In this document: positions 1-6,520 of the stretch, in pieces
Position numbering within the stretch: position 1 is the stretch's first letter
Layout of the letters: each line of letters opens with the position of its first letter
NCBI GenBank assembly: GCA_030746295.1
Contig: JASLMY010000144.1
Span: 1-12,692, forward strand
DNA from: Alphaproteobacteria bacterium
Lineage (GTDB): Bacteria > Pseudomonadota > Alphaproteobacteria > GCA-2731375
Length of the DNA stretch: 12,692 nt
Direction of reading: 5' to 3'
Position numbers and translations under genes: made by a program
Notes under the pieces: model-generated
Databases searched by the model: none
What the model saw: the letters and a program-made list of their open reading frames with translations, nothing else
What the model was told of the DNA's origin: nothing

Positions 1-33
1 TCGCGAACCCATCAACAATGAGTTATGCAGCAA
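1..33 (-). CDS. Possible 5' end of a further minus-strand gene (partial, runs off the left edge)
   Basis: On the minus strand an AAGGAG motif (41-46) lies 7 bases before a TTG codon (31-33). The frame stays open for the 11 codons left in the window and includes an ATG at 10-12. The gene would begin 35 bases after the stop of the lipoprotein gene on the same strand, so the two could be co-transcribed. Eleven codons cannot show coding bias, TTG is a minor start, and an AAGGAG can occur by chance. This is a weak call that needs the flanking sequence. Confidence 0.2.
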   Translation of the reverse strand, partial: MLHNSLLMGSR

Positions 34-56
34 CAGGACTCTCCTTATGAATGAGG

Positions 57-70
57 GAGCCTTGGGGCTC
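57..70. terminator. Small hairpin at the end of the lipoprotein gene
   Basis: GAGCC (57-61) and GGCTC (66-70) form a perfect 5-bp stem with a TTGG loop, overlapping the lipoprotein stop codon at 69-71. No T-tract follows on the minus strand, so this is at best a weak or factor-assisted terminator. A chance hairpin is equally possible. Confidence 0.2.
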
Positions 71-539
71 AGGTCACGTCGTACCCAACCCAGATCGATT
101 TGTAATTTCCAAGATCGTCATATATCAACTCTTCGTACTTCATGCTGTTTAATGGCATGGAAATAGATTTTCCATTTGGCTCAATGTATATCATTTCATC
201 TAGATACCCGGTTCGCACCAAATTGTTATCTTCCGCTCGGTGGATTGTTGAAAACCCCCTTAGCAGGAACTTCGAGTATCCTTTTGAAACTATAGAGCAC
301 TTGGAGAAATCAGTTGAGAGTTCCCATGGCACTCGACCAACGGGTCGGTATCGCACGCTGATCGATGAAGGTAGGGACTCTGTGCTTGAAACGCTTCGAT
401 CCAACAACAATTGGTGCTGAGCTGAAGGACGCGCCGCCACTGTATCGTAACTAATCGTACGACATGCGACAATTGAGATAACTAGCGCAACAACAGTGAT
501 GGTCCGCAATAGAGCGGGTTGTATCTTTACCTGGAGCAC
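69..539 (-). CDS. Unrecognised small lipoprotein (156 aa)
   Basis: I do not recognise the family. The first 26 residues form a lipoprotein signal: a short basic start (K5, R12), a hydrophobic stretch about 14-24, and a lipobox ending I23-V24-A25-C26. The mature protein of about 130 residues would be lipid-anchored at C26. It is polar, has no further membrane segment, and shows an SYDTVAARP stretch just after the anchor and a YIEPNGKSISMP strand-turn-strand near the C-terminus. The GTG start at 539 is supported by a perfect AGGAGG (547-552 on the complement) exactly 7 bases upstream, which argues for a real translated gene. The arginine at +2 does not by itself decide between inner and outer membrane. 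The gene is more A/T-rich than everything to its right, with codons such as AAT, TAT and AGT unlike the neighbours. That suggests later acquisition or relaxed selection. Confidence 0.75.
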   Translation of the reverse strand: MLQVKIQPALLRTITVVALVISIVACRTISYDTVAARPSAQHQLLLDRSVSSTESLPSSISVRYRPVGRVPWELSTDFSKCSIVSKGYSKFLLRGFSTIHRAEDNNLVRTGYLDEMIYIEPNGKSISMPLNSMKYEELIYDDLGNYKSIWVGYDVT

Positions 540-546
540 GGCCTTT

Positions 547-552
547 CCTCCT
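547..552 (-). promoter_or_regulatory. Shine-Dalgarno site of the lipoprotein gene
   Basis: The complement reads AGGAGG, 7 bases before the GTG at 537-539. It is a full match to the anti-16S core at ideal spacing and fixes the start on a non-ATG codon that would otherwise be doubtful. Confidence 0.75.
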
Positions 553-764
553 GCATCTCACGGCTGTCCGCACACACTTGGGCGAGGCGTCAAGCAGCTA
601 TAGGGTCATTCGCTTTATGCATCCTGTTGCGAACAGACGCCTGCGGGCAGCAGCATGGCCACTAGGACGGCGACGATCTGTTGTCGTATGACGTTCTCAC
701 TTGACGCGAGTGTAGCACATGCCAGTCCTTGGCGCTTTCTTTGCGGTGACAGACATGGCAATCT

Positions 765-781
765 TAATTAGACTCTAATTA
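765..781. repeat. Perfect A/T-rich 17-base palindrome, operator-like
   Basis: TAATTAGA (765-772) and TCTAATTA (774-781) are exact inverted copies around a single C at 773. In such G/C-rich surroundings this is conspicuous. The size and symmetry fit a site for a dimeric helix-turn-helix repressor, for example of the MarR type, but no regulator gene is next to it. There is no G/C-rich stem followed by T residues, so it is not an ordinary terminator. Confidence 0.5.
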
Positions 782-864
782 TTGGTGTAGTCCGCGATTA
801 GGGTTGGGTGCCAACTGGCTGTTGCCCCCCAGTTTGTGGCTCGATCCGACCTGGCGATGGCCGG

Positions 865-1308
865 CTACCTCGGCAAGATCTTTCTCATCTCGACCTTCTT
901 TCCTTGGCGGCTCACCTGCAACCACCGCCTGCCGAGGTAGAGTTGAATGTTCTCCGGCATGTCGGCATGGGTGTTGAGCCGCATTTCATCGTATCCACGA
1001 CCTAGCGCCTCGGTCTCAGCGAGGGTTAGGAGCCGCCTCCCTATGCCCGTGCCTCGGCGGTCGGGGTGCACCGCGACATTAGCGAGCAGCATGAAGCCCT
1101 CGCTCGGGATGAGGACAAGTCCGCCGACGATCTCGCCGCCGGCTTCGGCCACCCACACGAGATGATTGGCGATCTCGGCCGCGCAGTCCTCCGACATCGG
1201 CGGCAGGTCGTCGATGCGGCCGGCATATTGGGCGTAGGCCGCATCGATGCATCTGCCGAGGCCATCGGCATCGGGTATGTCCGCTCTGCGGATCGTCCAG
1301 TCTTCCAT
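865..1308 (-). CDS. GNAT-family N-acetyltransferase (147 aa)
   Basis: This is an acetyl-CoA-dependent acetyltransferase of the GNAT superfamily, probably cytoplasmic, with unknown substrate. The N-terminus IRRADIPDADGL is the usual first strand and helix. The central VAEAGGEIVGGLVLI (about 53-67) gives strands 2-3. Motif A follows as NVAVHPDRRGTGIGRRLL (about 77-94), with the acyl-CoA pyrophosphate-binding pattern R85-G86-T87-G88-I89-G90. A YDEMRLNTHADMPENIQLYLGRRW segment (about 106-129) matches the motif B region with its asparagine and tyrosine. The length is typical of a single GNAT domain. The ATG at 1306-1308 lies 24 bases after the carboxyltransferase stop on the same strand, so the two are probably one operon, though no strong ribosome binding site is visible. 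Family assignment is firm. A role acting on a product or protein linked to the carboxylase is only inference from adjacency. Confidence 0.9.
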   Translation of the reverse strand: MEDWTIRRADIPDADGLGRCIDAAYAQYAGRIDDLPPMSEDCAAEIANHLVWVAEAGGEIVGGLVLIPSEGFMLLANVAVHPDRRGTGIGRRLLTLAETEALGRGYDEMRLNTHADMPENIQLYLGRRWLQVSRQGKKVEMRKILPR

Positions 1309-1332
1309 GGTGAAGCGGCCTTGTCGGCCAGT

Positions 1333-2880
1333 TCAGGGCCGGACGCCGAAGCTGGGGCGGCCGGGCTTCAAGAGCGGCGCGGCCAGGTTGGCGAACTCGC
1401 AGAGCAGCGGGCGCGTGTCGCGCGGGTCGATGATCTCCTCGACCAGGAAGGGCTCGGCGGTGCGGAAGGGCGAGCGGTAGCGGTCGAGCCGTTCCTCGAT
1501 CTCCTGGAGCTTGGCCGCTGGGTCGTCGGAGGCCTCGAGCTCGGCCTTGTAGGCGGCTTCCAGGCCGCCGGCGATCGGCAGCGAGCCCCAGTCGCCCGAG
1601 GGCCAGGCGTAGCGCAGGTTGAAGCGCGAGGAGTTCATGTGCGCCGCACCCGCGACGCCGTAGACCTTGCGCACCAGCACCGCGCACCACGGCATCGTCG
1701 CTTGCGCGATCGCCGCCATGGCGCGGACGCCGTGGCGGATCGTCGCCGCCTCCTCGGCCTCGCGGCCGATGAGGAATCCCGGAATGTCGGCGAGGCACAC
1801 CACCGGCAAATGGAAGGTCTCGGCCAGGTCGACGAAGCGCATCGCCTTCTCCGAGGCGTTCGCGGTCCAGGCGCCGCCGTAGAAGTTCGGGTCGCTCGCC
1901 AGGACTGCCACCGGCCAGCCGTCGAGGCGGGCGAGCCCGGTGATCACCGGCCGGCCCCACTTGCGCCCGATCTCGAAGAAGCTCTCTTGGTCGACCAGGC
2001 TCCGGACGATCTTGCGCATGGGATAGACCTTGCGCGGGTTGCGCGGGATCGCCTCGATCAACCAGTCGTCGCGGCGCTCGGGATCGTCGGTGATGGGCCC
2101 TCGCGCCGCCACCTCGTGCACCGAGGGCGGCAGGTAGGAGAGGAAGCGGCGGGTCGCCTCGAAGGCGGCGTCCTCGCTCTCGACCTCGTCGTCGACGGCG
2201 CCGTTGCGGGTGTGGATGTCGGAGCCGCCGAGCTCGTTCTTGGTGAGCGACGGGCCAACCCGGGCCACCACCGGCGGGCCGGCGACGAACATCTGCGAGG
2301 TCTCCTTCACCATCACCGAATAGTGGCTGGCGGCGACCCGAGCCGCACCGAGGCCCGCCACCGAGCCAAGTGCCAGCGCCACCACCGGCACCGTCGACAT
2401 GTTGTCGTTGACGAAGTTCCAGCCCCGAAGTGCGGGTATGTAAGTGCAGCCGGCCATCTCGATGGTCTTGACCGAGCCGCCGCCGCCGGTGCCGTCGACC
2501 AGGCGGATCAGCGGCCGCCGCAGCTCGTTCGCCATCTGCTCGGCCTGCACCATTTTCTCGCGGATGCCGGCGTCGTTGGCGCCGCCGCGAACCGTGAAGT
2601 CGTCGCCCGCGATCACCACTGGGCAGCCGTCGATGCGGCCGCGGCCGGTGACCAGGTTGGCCGGCAGGAAATCGATCAGCTCGCCGGCCTCGTCGTACTC
2701 GGCCCGGCCGGCCAGCGCGCCGGTCTCATGGAAGGAGCCGGCGTCGAGCAGGCGGTCGATCCGCTCGCGGACGGTCAGCTTGCCCTGGTTGTGGTGGCGA
2801 TCCACCTTCTCGGGCCCGCCCATGCGCTTGGCCAGCGCCTCGCGCCGGCGCAACTCCTCGATCTCCGGCTCCCAACTCAT
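1333..2880 (-). CDS. Acyl-CoA carboxylase, carboxyltransferase (beta) subunit (515 aa)
   Basis: This belongs to the family of propionyl-/methylcrotonyl-CoA carboxylase beta subunits, which move a carboxyl group from carboxybiotin to an acyl-CoA in the cytoplasm. The length matches the family (about 510-540). The N-terminal half has the early KLTVRERIDRLLD helix (34-45), VVIAGDDFTVRGGA (88-101), a glycine-rich VDGTGGGGS (128-136), GSVAGLGAA (172-180) and TSQMFVAGP (194-202), then ELGGSDIHT (216-224). The C-terminal half has LVDQESFFEI (295-304), FYGGAWTANASEKAMRFVDL (333-352), DIPGFLIG (365-372), IRHG (381-384) and YAWPSGDWG (424-432). The usual GGAY turn after the conserved RKxYG is replaced by VAGAAHM (409-415), so the second oxyanion site may be altered and the substrate cannot be called. 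No biotin carboxylase or biotin carrier gene is in the window. The ATG at 2878-2880 is a sensible start, and the acetyltransferase gene follows in the same direction. Confidence 0.92.
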   Translation of the reverse strand: MSWEPEIEELRRREALAKRMGGPEKVDRHHNQGKLTVRERIDRLLDAGSFHETGALAGRAEYDEAGELIDFLPANLVTGRGRIDGCPVVIAGDDFTVRGGANDAGIREKMVQAEQMANELRRPLIRLVDGTGGGGSVKTIEMAGCTYIPALRGWNFVNDNMSTVPVVALALGSVAGLGAARVAASHYSVMVKETSQMFVAGPPVVARVGPSLTKNELGGSDIHTRNGAVDDEVESEDAAFEATRRFLSYLPPSVHEVAARGPITDDPERRDDWLIEAIPRNPRKVYPMRKIVRSLVDQESFFEIGRKWGRPVITGLARLDGWPVAVLASDPNFYGGAWTANASEKAMRFVDLAETFHLPVVCLADIPGFLIGREAEEAATIRHGVRAMAAIAQATMPWCAVLVRKVYGVAGAAHMNSSRFNLRYAWPSGDWGSLPIAGGLEAAYKAELEASDDPAAKLQEIEERLDRYRSPFRTAEPFLVEEIIDPRDTRPLLCEFANLAAPLLKPGRPSFGVRP

Positions 2881-2920
2881 GGCCTCGATTTCCCTCAGCT
2901 TCGACGATGCCTGCGCGCCG

Positions 2921-2926
2921 ATTATG
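2921..2926 (-). promoter_or_regulatory. Possible -10 element for the carboxyltransferase gene
   Basis: The complement reads CATAAT, matching TATAAT in five of six bases, about 40 bases before the ATG. No good -35 hexamer sits 16-18 bases upstream, so only the -10 half is supported. Confidence 0.28.
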
Positions 2927-2952
2927 GCCGGCGTGCACCGATTGCGCGAGCC

Positions 2953-2981
2953 TTGACGCTGCCACCCGCACCTCCTAGCGT
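2953..2981 (+). promoter_or_regulatory. Promoter candidate for the 172-residue protein gene
   Basis: TTGACG (2953-2958, five of six to the -35 consensus) is followed after exactly 17 bases by TAGCGT (2976-2981, three of six to the -10). Transcription would start near 2988, about 70 bases before the TTG start codon. It lies back to back with the candidate -10 of the divergent carboxylase gene. Confidence 0.42.
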
Positions 2982-3059
2982 CCGCTCATGGCAATCAGGC
3001 GCGAGGGCATCTGCCGCCACGTTCCTTGCGGCGACCGTCGCTGAGGGCGAATTGAACCC

Positions 3060-3578
3060 TTGGCAGGCTCGGAATCGGAACGAGGGAACCTGCAGTTCTC
3101 GGCCAGTTATTCGAAGGTCGAGGATCGGATCACCCTGCGCGGCGCCTTCCCTGACGGCAACGAGGTCAGGCTGTGGCTGACGCGGCGGTTGACCCGCGGC
3201 TTTCTGGGCGCGATCGATCAGCTGGCCCAGCGACTGGTCCCGGCCGGCAGCAACGACCCGGCCGGGCAGCAGATGATGGTCGACTTTGCCCGCGAGGCCG
3301 CGGTCCAGAGCGCCGACTTCGAGCAACCTTATGCGGAAGGCACGCCGTTGCCGCCGATGGCGGAAGGACCGCGTTTGGTGAAGACGCTATCCCTGACCCC
3401 GGGCGAAGGCGCGTACGTCGCCGTCACCTTCGGGCTGGTGCCGAAGGGGCGGGTCGACTGCGTGCTGCCGGCGGCCGTGGTCTGGAACCTGGCGCACCTG
3501 ATCGCCCGCCAAGCCGATCGTGCCGGCTGGGACCTGCCGCCGCCGACGGCCGCCGAGCCGCCGGCCCGGGTCAACTGA
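3060..3578 (+). CDS. Unrecognised cytoplasmic protein (172 aa)
   Basis: I cannot name the family. It has no signal peptide or membrane segment. It begins with a polar leader followed by a beta-rich stretch, SKVEDRITLRGAF then NEVRLWLTRRLTRGFL (about 18-49). Next come a helical section with glutamines and acidic residues (about 50-90), a second beta part LVKTLSLTPGEGAYVAVTFGL (about 106-126), and an amphipathic helix LPAAVVWNLAHLIARQADRAGW (about 136-157) before a proline-rich tail. The pattern of strand, LWLTRR, helix and strand suggests one compact folded domain. The start codon is TTG at 3060-3062. An in-frame stop at 3042-3044 rules out anything longer except rarer codons, and GAGGG (3043-3047) is 12 bases upstream, a rather long spacing. 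Downstream in-frame ATGs would remove most of the conserved-looking region. It has its own promoter candidate and is convergent with the MAPEG gene. Confidence 0.72.
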   Translation: MAGSESERGNLQFSASYSKVEDRITLRGAFPDGNEVRLWLTRRLTRGFLGAIDQLAQRLVPAGSNDPAGQQMMVDFAREAAVQSADFEQPYAEGTPLPPMAEGPRLVKTLSLTPGEGAYVAVTFGLVPKGRVDCVLPAAVVWNLAHLIARQADRAGWDLPPPTAAEPPARVN

Positions 3579-3607
3579 CGGCGGGCCCGAACCGGCGATC
3601 CCACCCG

Positions 3608-4021
3608 CTAGTGGTAGAGGACCTGGCCCAGGATCAGCAGGTTGCCGATCCAGCCGACGGCGAAGGCCGGCGTCCTCAGCATTGGGATGCCCACGATCAT
3701 GACCACGGACTGCACAACCCGCGCCCAGAAGAAGAGCTGCGCGCCGACCACCGTGTAAGTGTTGGAGACGCCGATGAGGTGCGCGACTAGCACCAGGATT
3801 GCGAAGGGCGCCAGGTTCTCGACCAAGTTCATGTGCGCCCGGTTGGCCCGTTGCGCCCATTCGGGCAGGTCGTCGGCGACGCCCGACGGATAGCCCATCG
3901 CCCGGCCCATGCCGCGCGTCTTGATCACGCCGAGTATGTAAGGAATCCACAAGATCAAGCAGATGAATGCGGTGTAGGTCAGCAGCCGCAATTCAATCGT
4001 CAAGACCGCGTTCCCGCTCAT
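3608..4021 (-). CDS. MAPEG-family integral membrane protein (137 aa)
   Basis: This belongs to the MAPEG superfamily (membrane-associated proteins in eicosanoid and glutathione metabolism), which in bacteria includes small four-helix membrane proteins, some with glutathione transferase activity. Four hydrophobic segments are visible at about 7-33, 70-84, 87-112 and 118-135. The family signature follows the first loop: R58-A-N60-R61-A-H63-M-N65-L-V-E68-N69, followed by APFAILVL. A second conserved point is FWARVVQS (98-105) with R101. The length is typical. The ATG at 4019-4021 has GGGGGA on the complement 7 bases upstream. It is transcribed divergently from the SulP transporter, from a good promoter candidate at 4072-4100. 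Substrate and enzymatic activity are unknown. Membership is clear, but many bacterial members have no shown function. Confidence 0.9.
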   Translation of the reverse strand: MSGNAVLTIELRLLTYTAFICLILWIPYILGVIKTRGMGRAMGYPSGVADDLPEWAQRANRAHMNLVENLAPFAILVLVAHLIGVSNTYTVVGAQLFFWARVVQSVVMIVGIPMLRTPAFAVGWIGNLLILGQVLYH

Positions 4022-4071
4022 GCCCTATTCCCCCGTGGTGGCGAGCGCCCGTGGCGCCCGAATCGGCCGCA

Positions 4072-4100
4072 ATTGTGCGCCCGCCCCGGCCGACTGGCAA
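4072..4100 (-). promoter_or_regulatory. Promoter candidate for the MAPEG gene
   Basis: Read on the complement, TTGCCA (4095-4100, five of six to the -35) is followed after 17 bases by CACAAT (4072-4077, four of six to the -10). Transcription would start near 4065, leaving a leader of about 45 bases with the GGGGGA ribosome binding site. Confidence 0.45.
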
Positions 4101-4165
4101 TCTTCGCGGCGGCCCGATCCGGTGTCGATCGGGGCCGGCGATCCGGTTTGGTTTCAGGGCTTCGA

Positions 4166-4194
4166 TTGAACGGCGGCCCGACAGGCGCCATGAT
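4166..4194 (+). promoter_or_regulatory. Promoter candidate for the SulP transporter gene
   Basis: TTGAAC (4166-4171) is followed by a 17-base spacer and CATGAT (4189-4194), each four of six to consensus. The start would be near 4201, about 40 bases before the ATG. It forms a divergent pair with the MAPEG promoter, with about 65 bases between the two -35 elements. Confidence 0.4.
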
Positions 4195-4240
4195 GGCCGC
4201 GATTCGGTAACCATCGTCGCCCTGCCGACGAGGGGGAAGC

Positions 4241-6520
4241 ATGGGCGCGAATGAGGGGCTCGGGGCTGTGGCCTTCGGCCGATTGATCGTCGCGGCGACG
4301 CTCAACGGTGTTCTCTCCATCCTCACCGCTGTCGCCTTCGCGATCCTGATCTTCCAAGGCGCCCTGGCGCCCTTCGTCGATGCCGGCTTCGCCATCGCCC
4401 TCTTCAGCGCTGCCGCGCTGGGCCTGATTATCGCCTTGTTGAGCGGCTATCCCGGCATGCTGGGCGGCATCGCCGAGCCGGCGGCGATCCTGGGCCTGAT
4501 GGCCGCCGCCATCGCCGACGGTATGGTCGGCCGGCCGCCGGAGGCGATCCTGGCCACGGTGGTGACGACGTTCTTCCTGGCCAGCCTGGCGACCGGCGTC
4601 TTCCTGGCGGCGCTTGGGCATTTCAAATGGGGCCATTTCACCAGGTACATCCCACATCCGGTGATGGGCGGGCTTCTCGCCGGCATCGGCTGGCTCTTGA
4701 TCTCGGGCGGCGTGTCGACCCTGACGGGGATCCCCTTGAGCCTGGAGCAGGCCGTCGACGTGTTCGGCTGGGAGGCGCTCCTGCGCTGGTTGCCGGCGGC
4801 CCTGATCGCGGCTTTGCTTTGCCTGCTGCGCCGGCGCCGGCCGAGCGCCCTCAACCTGCCCCTACTTCTGCTCTTCGCCGTCGTGGCCTTCTGGGCCGTC
4901 GCGGCCGGTACCGGCATCGAGGTCCAGGTGCTGAGGGAGGAGGGCTGGCTCGCGGGTATTTCGGAAAGCGGCGCCCTCACGCTGCCGCACGGCTATCTCG
5001 CCGACATCGGCGTCGCCGACTGGTCGCTGGTGGTCGCCCAGACGCCTTATCTCGCTTGCCTGCTCGCCGTCAGCTTGCTGGGGCTTCTCGCCACCGGAAC
5101 CGACCTGGAACTCGGCTTGCGCCGCGACATCGACCTCGACCGAGAGTTCAAGGCGGCCGGCATCGCCAACTTCCTGAGTGGTCTCGGCGCCGGCCTGCCC
5201 GGTTATCAGCGCATCGGCGGCACGCTCCGCACGCAGCAGATCGGCCGGCCACATCGGCTGGCCGGCATCGTCTCGGCGCTCATCTGTCTATCGGCGCTTT
5301 TCTTTGGCGGCGCGCTGCTCGCCCACCTGCCGAAACTGGTCGGTGGCGCGCTGCTCTTCTATCTCGGCGCCGACCTGGTGGTGACCTGGGTCGTCGAGGC
5401 CCGGCAGCGGCTCTCTCAGGCCGATTACACAATCGTCCTGCTGGTCTTCCTGACCGTGGCGCTGGTCGGATTCCTGGAAGGCGTCGGTGTCGGCGTCGTT
5501 GCCGGCGTGATCCTCTTCGCGATCAACTACAACCGGGTCGACATCGTCAAGAACGAGCTCTCGGGCGCGCAGATCCAATCCAACGTCGAGCGCGCCGAGG
5601 CGCTGCATCGAATCCTCCGCCAGGAGGGCGAACGGATCCACGTCATGATGCTGCAGGGTTTCCTCTATTTCGGCACCGCACAGAACTTGATGAGCCGTCT
5701 CAAGCGCCGGGCCGAGGCGAGCGGCCATCCGCCGCTCGACTACCTGGTGCTCGACGCCAGCCACGTCAACGGTCTCGATTCCTCCTTCGCGCCCAGCTTC
5801 AAGAAGCTCTCCCGTTTGGCCCAGGCCAAGGGCTTCGAGATCTGCCTCACCAACCTGCCGCCCGCACTCTTCGAGACCCTGCGCCGCGAGGGCATCGACG
5901 AGGAGCGTCGTGGGATCCGACGCGGCGACGACGCCGGGGAGGGCGACGGGCAGGGGGCCGCGCAAGAGCCCGACTCGGCGGAGACGCGGGTCCGGGTCTT
6001 CCTCGACCTCGACCACGGCCTCGAGTGGTGCGAGAACCAGATCATCGTCGAGAGCGGCGAGACGGTCACCGCCGCCGAGGAGCCGCTGGAGGAGCATCTG
6101 CTCAGGGTCTTTCCGACCCTCGGCCGGGTCTCGGAGTTCATGCATTACGTCTCCCGGATCTCCTTCGAGGCGGGCGAGACCCTGATCGGCCAGGGCGAGG
6201 AGAGCGCCGACGTCTACTTCATCGAGAGCGGCCGGGTCGCGGTCGAGCTCGAGACCAGCGACGGCCAGAAGGTCATCCTGCAGCAGATGGGCCCAGGCAC
6301 CGCGGTCGGCGAGATCGCCTTTTACCTCGGCGTCCGCCGCTCGGCCTCGGTGGTGGCCCTGGTGCCGAGCCGGGCCTACCGCCTGAGCCGCCAGGCATTG
6401 GAGGAGATGGCCGCCAAGCACCCGGCGGCGGCCGCCGCCTATCACGAGTTCATGGCCAAGAGCCTGGCGCTGCGCCTGACCGAGAGCAACAGCCTGATCG
6501 AGGCTTTGACCAAGAGTTGA
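4241..6520 (+). CDS. SulP-family transporter with STAS and cyclic-nucleotide-binding domains (759 aa)
   Basis: This is an inner-membrane anion or organic-solute transporter of the SulP (SLC26) family with two cytoplasmic control domains. Residues about 10-430 hold many hydrophobic segments, with SulP landmarks SGYPGMLGGIAEPAAI (68-83), a helix-breaking GLPGYQRIGGTLR (318-330) and a last helix FLEGVGVGVVAGVILFA (411-427). A STAS domain spans about 455-605. Its core YLVLDASHVNGLDSSF (501-516) has the D513-S514-S515 site comparable to the phosphorylated serine of anti-sigma antagonists. It is interrupted by an acidic, glycine-rich insert at about 551-583. Residues about 625-745 form a cyclic-nucleotide-binding domain: FEAGETLIGQGEESADVYFIESG, then the phosphate-binding segment G690-E691-I-A-F-Y-L-G-V-R699-R700-S-A702, with key Glu and Arg kept. 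AGGGGG lies just before the ATG. Sulfate should not be assumed as substrate, since fungal proteins of this same architecture act in vacuolar amino-acid storage. cAMP or cGMP gating is inference. Confidence 0.92.
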   Translation: MGANEGLGAVAFGRLIVAATLNGVLSILTAVAFAILIFQGALAPFVDAGFAIALFSAAALGLIIALLSGYPGMLGGIAEPAAILGLMAAAIADGMVGRPPEAILATVVTTFFLASLATGVFLAALGHFKWGHFTRYIPHPVMGGLLAGIGWLLISGGVSTLTGIPLSLEQAVDVFGWEALLRWLPAALIAALLCLLRRRRPSALNLPLLLLFAVVAFWAVAAGTGIEVQVLREEGWLAGISESGALTLPHGYLADIGVADWSLVVAQTPYLACLLAVSLLGLLATGTDLELGLRRDIDLDREFKAAGIANFLSGLGAGLPGYQRIGGTLRTQQIGRPHRLAGIVSALICLSALFFGGALLAHLPKLVGGALLFYLGADLVVTWVVEARQRLSQADYTIVLLVFLTVALVGFLEGVGVGVVAGVILFAINYNRVDIVKNELSGAQIQSNVERAEALHRILRQEGERIHVMMLQGFLYFGTAQNLMSRLKRRAEASGHPPLDYLVLDASHVNGLDSSFAPSFKKLSRLAQAKGFEICLTNLPPALFETLRREGIDEERRGIRRGDDAGEGDGQGAAQEPDSAETRVRVFLDLDHGLEWCENQIIVESGETVTAAEEPLEEHLLRVFPTLGRVSEFMHYVSRISFEAGETLIGQGEESADVYFIESGRVAVELETSDGQKVILQQMGPGTAVGEIAFYLGVRRSASVVALVPSRAYRLSRQALEEMAAKHPAAAAAYHEFMAKSLALRLTESNSLIEALTKS

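Larger units (their letters stand above)
540..864. other. Gene-free stretch between lipoprotein and acetyltransferase genes
   Basis: No reading frame here has both a ribosome binding site and coding character. The stretch holds the lipoprotein leader (ending with its AGGAGG), a 13-base palindrome CTGTT-GCG-AACAG (624-636), a short CTGC-GG-GCAG palindrome (641-650), the perfect A/T-rich palindrome at 765-781, and a 6-bp inverted repeat AACTGG/CCAGTT (813-818 and 829-834) just beyond the acetyltransferase stop. I found no convincing -35/-10 pair for the lipoprotein gene. The base composition shifts here from mixed to strongly G/C-rich, making it a possible junction. Confidence 0.5.

Noticed and set aside
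142..420. A 92-codon frame opposite the lipoprotein gene
   Set aside because: The lipoprotein has a signal peptide, lipobox and perfect ribosome binding site. The opposite frame has none of these.
587..707. Inverted pair GCGTCAAG (587-594) and CTTGACGC (700-707)
   Set aside because: The arms are about 105 bases apart, short, and diverge immediately outside the eight bases. No insertion or attachment structure accompanies them, so chance is the simplest explanation.
813..834. AACTGG/CCAGTT hairpin beyond the acetyltransferase stop as a terminator
   Set aside because: The stem is only six base pairs with a ten-base loop and no T-tract on the minus strand, too weak to call.
1066..3180. A 704-codon open frame on the plus strand
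   Set aside because: It is the antisense of the acetyltransferase and carboxyltransferase genes, which have clear family motifs. The translation is Arg/Gly/Ala/His-rich with no recognisable domain, as expected from a high-GC shadow frame.
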